Source: Alphaproteobacteria bacterium UBA6324 (lineage in GTDB: Bacteria > Pseudomonadota > Alphaproteobacteria > CAAGCB01 > CAG-977). From it: a DNA stretch of 64,000 bases. The stretch covers positions 1 through 64,000 of the forward strand of contig DJSW01000030.1 in assembly GCA_002439085.1 (NCBI GenBank), written 5' to 3'. Of this stretch, positions 60,275 to 64,000 are shown one piece after another (positions within the stretch are counted from its first letter, which is position 1; the number at the start of each line of letters is the position of its first letter). The translations under genes and the position numbers were made by a program. The notes under the pieces were generated by a model that saw nothing but the letters and a program-made list of their open reading frames with translations, ran no database searches and was not told the origin of the DNA.

Positions 60275-60862
60275 ATGGCGGTGAAAAAGGATTTTTACAT
60301 TTTCCGCCACGGGCAGACGGATATGAATCTGGCCGGCCGGTGGCAAGGGCGCAGTCACGATATGCCGTTGAACGAAACGGGATTGGAACAGGCGCGCGCG
60401 TTGGCGGCGGAATTGACGGATTCAGGCATTCAGGCGGTGTTTTCGTCGCCGTTGAAACGGGCGTTGCAGACCGGACGGACGGTCGCGGACGCTTTGGGCG
60501 TGCCGCTGAAAATCGAAGACGGGTTGGTCGAAGGGTGTTTCGGCGTCGCCGAGGGCAAGACAAAGCAGGAAATCCATATGCTGTATCCCGATATCGCGCC
60601 GGCATGGCACAGTTTGGAATCCGAATATATGGACGTTTGTTTCGACGGCGGGGAAACCAAGCGGCAAATTCAGCAGCGCGTGTTGCAAACATTGCGGAAA
60701 ATCGCCTGCGAAAACGATTACACGGTGATCGGCGTTTCGGCGCACAGCGCGGTGTTGCGGTGTTTCGCGCTGATGTTCGGATTAAAACTTTACACCGTTC
60801 CGCACGGCCGCCCGTTTCATTTTTGCTTTAAAGACGACGTGTTCGAGCTGATCGGCGAATGA
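60275..60862 (+). CDS. Histidine phosphatase (phosphoglycerate-mutase-like)
   Basis: The 195-residue protein is a branch-1 histidine phosphatase. FYIFRHGQTDMNLAGRWQG carries the phosphorylated histidine in RHG, SSPLKRALQTG the second arginine, and VSAHSAVLRCF the second histidine. Members act as alpha-ribazole, sugar-phosphate or nucleotide phosphatases or as cofactor-independent mutase-like enzymes; the substrate cannot be told here. It closes the MIF-like, lipoprotein, phosphatase operon and converges on the LysR gene. Confidence 0.9.
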   Translation: MAVKKDFYIFRHGQTDMNLAGRWQGRSHDMPLNETGLEQARALAAELTDSGIQAVFSSPLKRALQTGRTVADALGVPLKIEDGLVEGCFGVAEGKTKQEIHMLYPDIAPAWHSLESEYMDVCFDGGETKRQIQQRVLQTLRKIACENDYTVIGVSAHSAVLRCFALMFGLKLYTVPHGRPFHFCFKDDVFELIGE

Positions 60863-60870
60863 CGGCCGAT

Positions 60871-61764
60871 TCAATACAGTTCAACGGGATCCTCGCCGGT
60901 GTCCGGCAGGCTTTTCAGATAATGCAGCATCGCCTGAATCTTTGACGTTTTTTCAACGGCGGCGTTGCATACGCCGAAATAGGTGTGCGTCAATTCAAAC
61001 GGCAGGTCCAAACGCACCAAATCGGGCAGGTAACGCGCCCGCCAATCGTGCAGCATGGTAATGCCGTCGCCGGACAAAACCAGACCGAGGACGATCGATT
61101 CGGCGTCGGATGTGGTGTTCAAGTGTTTTGCCTTTTTTAAGATTATCTGGCATTCCGGTTCGTTCAAATGGCGTTGTTGGACGCACAGGTCGAAATTTTG
61201 CAGCAGGTCTTTCATATCTTTGGGGACGCCGCGTTTGGCCAGATAAGACCGGCTGGCATACAGGTGTTGTTTGCCTGTGGATTTGAACAGGACTTTTTCC
61301 TTTACCGGCGACGACAAGTCGTCAACGATTGCCAGATCAATGTCGGATTCCGCCGTCCGTTTGTCTGTTAAAATATCCAGCCGGATTTTCAAATGGCGGG
61401 CGTAAAACAGGGACAATTCCGTCAGCAGGCGGTGACCGATAAACCCGTCGCCGACAAAAACGGTGACATACCCCGTCAATTCGTCGGAATCAACAAACGT
61501 CGCGCTGATCTTGTCCAGACTTTTGACGATGTTGTCGATGTCCGCATATAAAAGCCGCGCCGTGTTGGTCGGTTCGACGCCTTTTGACGAACGGTTCAGC
61601 AGCTTGACGTTGATTTCGCTTTCCAGATCGCTGATCATTTTGGACAGGTTGGATTGCTTCATTCCGTTGCGTTGTGCTGCGCCTTGAATTTGTCCGGCGT
61701 CCATGACCTCTTTCAACGCGAACAGTTCCCGTAAAAGTGACAGGTTCGTTTTCAATGTTGTCAT
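60871..61764 (-). CDS. LysR-family transcriptional regulator
   Basis: The 297-residue protein has an N-terminal winged HTH (AQRNGMKQSNLSKMISDLES, near residues 31-50) and a LysR-type effector-binding domain. The HTH is somewhat unlike the commonest LysR consensus. It is transcribed away from a small HTH gene, and the 251-base intergenic region holds two palindromes that could be its operators, the typical LysR arrangement in which the regulator controls its divergent neighbour. The effector is unknown. Confidence 0.9.
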   Translation of the reverse strand: MTTLKTNLSLLRELFALKEVMDAGQIQGAAQRNGMKQSNLSKMISDLESEINVKLLNRSSKGVEPTNTARLLYADIDNIVKSLDKISATFVDSDELTGYVTVFVGDGFIGHRLLTELSLFYARHLKIRLDILTDKRTAESDIDLAIVDDLSSPVKEKVLFKSTGKQHLYASRSYLAKRGVPKDMKDLLQNFDLCVQQRHLNEPECQIILKKAKHLNTTSDAESIVLGLVLSGDGITMLHDWRARYLPDLVRLDLPFELTHTYFGVCNAAVEKTSKIQAMLHYLKSLPDTGEDPVELY

Positions 61765-61819
61765 TTATTATATACCCCTTATATAAAAACAGTGTCTTTT
61801 CAAAGAGGCTGTCATTACA

Positions 61820-61834
61820 TATAATCAAATTATA
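61820..61834. promoter_or_regulatory. Palindrome, candidate LysR operator
   Basis: TATAAT and ATTATA flank CAA in a perfect 15-base inverted repeat, 56 bases upstream of the LysR start codon on the minus strand. AT-rich dyads in divergent regions are typical LysR-type binding sites; nothing here proves binding. Confidence 0.4.
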
Positions 61835-61843
61835 AGGGAAAAA

Positions 61844-61872
61844 TTGAACAAAAGTCAATCGGTGACTTATTT
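61844..61872 (+). promoter_or_regulatory. Promoter with embedded inverted repeat
   Basis: TTGAAC (61844-61849) and TTATTT (61867-61872) are 17 bases apart and point towards the HTH gene at 62016. The inverted repeat AAGTCA-N5-TGACTT (61852-61868) lies within the spacer, a placement in which a bound protein would block RNA polymerase. Confidence 0.4.
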
Positions 61873-62015
61873 TTACGTGCATTGGTTTGCAAAAGTTCCG
61901 GCGGAATTTCAAGCGTCCCGACGCGTGCGGTTTTGAAACGAAGCGAATGTTGACGGAATTTTTTATGTCGCAGACCGGATTTCTTTCATCACAAGAATGA
62001 AAAGGGGGACGTATC

Positions 62016-62216
62016 ATGGCACAACGTTATTTGACACCGAAACAAATCGAAGTTTTAAGGTATCTGTCGCAAGGGATGCAAAACAAGCAGATCGCGAAAG
62101 CGATGGGGTTGAGCACGGCGACGGTTAAAATCCATTTGAACGGAATTTATATGCGTTTGAACGTCAGCAACCGGATACAGGCCGTTTTGTGGGCGCAATC
62201 CAGCGATTTAATCTGA
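62016..62216 (+). CDS. Stand-alone LuxR/GerE-type HTH protein (66 aa)
   Basis: The whole protein is one LuxR-type helix-turn-helix domain: LTPKQIEVLRYLSQGMQNKQ, then IAKAMGLSTATVKIHLNGIY. No receiver or ligand-binding domain is attached, as in GerE of Bacillus. AAGGGGGACGTATC gives a strong ribosome binding site for the ATG at 62016, and a terminator follows, so it is a complete monocistronic gene. It may be a constitutive DNA-binding regulator or may bind in competition with a full-length LuxR protein. Confidence 0.9.
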   Translation: MAQRYLTPKQIEVLRYLSQGMQNKQIAKAMGLSTATVKIHLNGIYMRLNVSNRIQAVLWAQSSDLI

Positions 62217-62225
62217 CGGCGCGAT

Positions 62226-62257
62226 AAAAAAGCCCCCGACGGATACGGGGGCTTTTT
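62226..62257. terminator. Intrinsic terminator after the HTH gene
   Basis: AAAAAGCCCCCG pairs with CGGGGGCTTTTT around ACGGATA. The T-run is present on both strands, so it can also stop the nhaA transcript that ends at 62282. Confidence 0.9.
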
Positions 62258-62281
62258 CATATTTTATATTTCACAGGACGG

Positions 62282-63553
62282 TTAAAGCGGTTTGTTTTCC
62301 TTTTTCAAAACTTTGGTGACAAACCATTCTTTCCAGCGGCGGCCGTAATGGAACACGACGGCGCCCCACAACGCGGAGATGACCGATCCGCAAATGACGC
62401 CCAGACGGATTTCCTGCTGGCTGGTTTCGCCGGGCAGAGCCAGTTTCCCGACGAACAGCGCCATGGTGAACCCGATCCCCGCGACGACCGCGACGCCGTA
62501 CAGATCCAGCATCGTGACGGCTTTGGGGAAAGAGGCGATCTTCATTTTGATCAGCGCCCAGGTTGTCAGGAAAATACCGATCTGTTTGCCCAAAAACAGG
62601 CCGAAAATAATGCCAAGCGTCAGCGTGTGCGTGAACGTGTGAACCGTGACGCCGCCGAAATACAGTCCCGCGCTGGCGAATGCGAACACGGGCAGGATGA
62701 AGAAATCAACCCACGGTTTCAGCACTTTCATCAATTTGTTCAGCGGCGATTCCCTTTCGCCGTCAACGCGCATCGGATAGGCCATGGCGACGACGACGCC
62801 CGCGATCGTCGTGTGAATGCCGCCGTTCAAAAAGCAGAACCACAGAACGACGCCCAGCAGCAGGTAGGGCAGGAAATACGTGACCTGCATTTTGTTCAGC
62901 AGGTACAGCGCGAACGTCGCGATGCAGGCGTAGCCCAGCAGGGACAGATAGACGCCCTGATTGTAAAACAGGGCGATGATGATGATCGCGCCCAAATCGT
63001 CGAAAATGGCGATCGCCAGCAAAAAGATTTTGGCCGCCTGCGGAACGTGTTTGCCGACCAGCATCAAAACGCACACGGCGAACGCGATGTCGGTCGCCGT
63101 CGGGATCGCCCAGCCGTGCATATATTCCGGCGCGCCGTTGTTGATGATCGCGTAAATGATCGCGGGGCAGCAAATGCCGCCCAACGCCGCGATGCACGGC
63201 ACGAAAACCTGACGGATGTCGGACAGGAAACCCTCTTTCATTTCGCGTTTCAGTTCCAAACCGACCTGCAAAAAGAAGAAAACCATCAAAATGTCGTTGA
63301 CCCACCATTCGATCGAACGCGGGAACATTTGTTCCCCGACGCCCAAAGTGATCGTCGTTTGCAAAAAGTGGTGCACGGGTTCGCGCGCCGCCGTGTTCGC
63401 GCAGACGATCGCGACGATCATGGCGAAAATCATCACCAGACCGCTGGTGGCTTCGTTGTTGATCAGCTTTTCAAACCACGCTTTGGAAAACAGGCGGGGC
63501 TTTGTCTTTTCGTCGATTTTCACTTCGACGGTTTCTTCCGCAATTTCAGTCAT
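62282..63553 (-). CDS. nhaA: Na+/H+ antiporter NhaA
   Basis: NhaA exchanges internal sodium for external protons to control pH and salt. From the ATG at 63553 (AAAAGGAATCCC upstream) the protein has 423 residues and about twelve membrane segments. The ion-binding aspartate pair lies in AIAIFDDLGAII and the unwound helix-IV region in GWAIPTATDIAFAV. GFTMALFVGKLAL is a late signature. A 30-residue charged N-terminus precedes the first helix. No regulator is adjacent. Confidence 0.95.
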   Translation of the reverse strand: MTEIAEETVEVKIDEKTKPRLFSKAWFEKLINNEATSGLVMIFAMIVAIVCANTAAREPVHHFLQTTITLGVGEQMFPRSIEWWVNDILMVFFFLQVGLELKREMKEGFLSDIRQVFVPCIAALGGICCPAIIYAIINNGAPEYMHGWAIPTATDIAFAVCVLMLVGKHVPQAAKIFLLAIAIFDDLGAIIIIALFYNQGVYLSLLGYACIATFALYLLNKMQVTYFLPYLLLGVVLWFCFLNGGIHTTIAGVVVAMAYPMRVDGERESPLNKLMKVLKPWVDFFILPVFAFASAGLYFGGVTVHTFTHTLTLGIIFGLFLGKQIGIFLTTWALIKMKIASFPKAVTMLDLYGVAVVAGIGFTMALFVGKLALPGETSQQEIRLGVICGSVISALWGAVVFHYGRRWKEWFVTKVLKKENKPL

Positions 63554-63622
63554 GGGATTCCTTTTCCATAAAAATAAATCTCTTATGTTTTTTAACAAGA
63601 AGGGGCGGAAAATATCAAGGTT

Positions 63623-64000
63623 TTATTTCTTTTCCCCCGTTACCAGCAAGCCGCGGACGGGTTGTCCCATTTCAAAACGCAGTTCCGTTTTTTCAATGTT
63701 CGCGACGGACAGGCCGCTTTGTTCCATTTGTGCGCGGACATAGGCCGCGCCGTGCGCGAACCGGCCGGACGGTTCCATGACATATTCCGTTTCGTTTTGC
63801 GTGTTTTCGCTGACGGTAAAGACTGTTTTCCCGCCGGTTTTCAACGCGGCCGCCATGCCGGAAAACAATTCCGACAGATCGCCGAGGTAGGTGAAAACGT
63901 CCGACGAGATGATCAGGTCGAAACGGTTTTCGTTTTCCGGCAGAAAGGATAAAATGTCGCTTTGTTCCAAGCGGGTGTAGCGGTCGGTTGCCGCCGCTTT
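63623..64000 (-). CDS. SAM-dependent methyltransferase, 3' part
   Basis: The frame is open to the right edge, so the gene starts outside the window; at least 125 residues are visible. The segments LIISSDVFTYLGDLSELFSG and ALKTGGKTVFTVSENT correspond to motifs II-IV of class I methyltransferases, with a partial AxDRYTRLEQSD stretch before them. The organisation resembles the methyltransferase domain of TPR-containing family proteins, but the N-terminus is missing. The target is unknown. Confidence 0.82.
   Translation of the reverse strand, partial: KAAATDRYTRLEQSDILSFLPENENRFDLIISSDVFTYLGDLSELFSGMAAALKTGGKTVFTVSENTQNETEYVMEPSGRFAHGAAYVRAQMEQSGLSVANIEKTELRFEMGQPVRGLLVTGEKK

Overview
The window looks like a chromosomal segment of an uncultured, probably gut-associated alphaproteobacterium. 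This is inferred from gene content and order, not from an rRNA gene, which is absent. The supporting blocks are mreBCD-mrdA-rodA, rne divergent from amidase-PBP1A-prfB, alr-radA-cvpA, the L_180-type NAD-glutamate dehydrogenase, a CarD-like regulator, a solo FlhB C-terminal-like protein beside fliO/fliP, and an alphaproteobacterial-type family 4 uracil-DNA glycosylase. Most of the sequence is dense housekeeping DNA of moderate to high GC, with many ATGA or TGATG overlaps that indicate translationally coupled operons. I see no prophage, CRISPR array or complete insertion sequence.

Layout. 1-390: start of a minus-strand gene behind a highly structured leader with its own promoter and terminator. 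390-5212: purB, a small unknown gene, a lipoprotein, a DUF1015 gene and miaA. 5303-10770: the elongasome operon mreB-mreC-mreD-mrdA-rodA. 10788-12357: an AAA_14/DUF4143 ATPase preceded by three direct repeats on an exact 33-bp pitch and followed by tRNA-Arg(TCT). 12415-14008: a minus-strand export-apparatus cluster (FlhB-like, 86-aa protein, fliO, fliP). 14118-20600: HAD phosphatase, an asymmetric heterodimeric ABC exporter and a SulP transporter. 20687-25132: an unknown gene and the def-(phosphoethanolamine-transferase-like)-fmt-truA operon. 25299-34628: a long plus-strand run, alaS-alr-mlaE-mlaF-radA-cvpA-cvpA2-tsaB-rimI. 34574-35972: two minus-strand genes, a degenerate methyltransferase and a membrane protein with a histone-like tail.

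36116-39998: a shortened glutamate dehydrogenase, an RluA-type pseudouridine synthase that carries a lipoprotein signal peptide, and a CarD-like gene with a leader full of inverted repeats. 40048-41595: an AT-rich patch with a membrane protein and a solo InsA-like zinc-ribbon/HTH protein. 41586-49611: uracil-DNA glycosylase, TPR lipoprotein, ispE and an RND efflux pair. 49671-56628: hexapeptide acyltransferase, alpha/beta hydrolase, lipoprotein, prfB with its programmed +1 frameshift, PBP1A and amidase. 56989-64000: RNase E, a MIF-like tautomerase, a lipoprotein, a histidine phosphatase, a LysR regulator divergent from a 66-residue LuxR-type HTH protein, nhaA, and the end of a methyltransferase gene.

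Together the genes cover cell-wall elongation (MreBCD, PBP2, RodA, PBP1A, amidase, alanine racemase), translation and tRNA modification (MiaA, TruA, Fmt, Def, AlaS, TsaB, RimI, RF2), RNA decay and envelope transport. The points most worth a second look are the lipobox-tagged pseudouridine synthase, the structured leader at the left edge, the 33-bp-pitch repeats before the AAA_14 gene, the MIF homologue and the miniature glutamate dehydrogenase.
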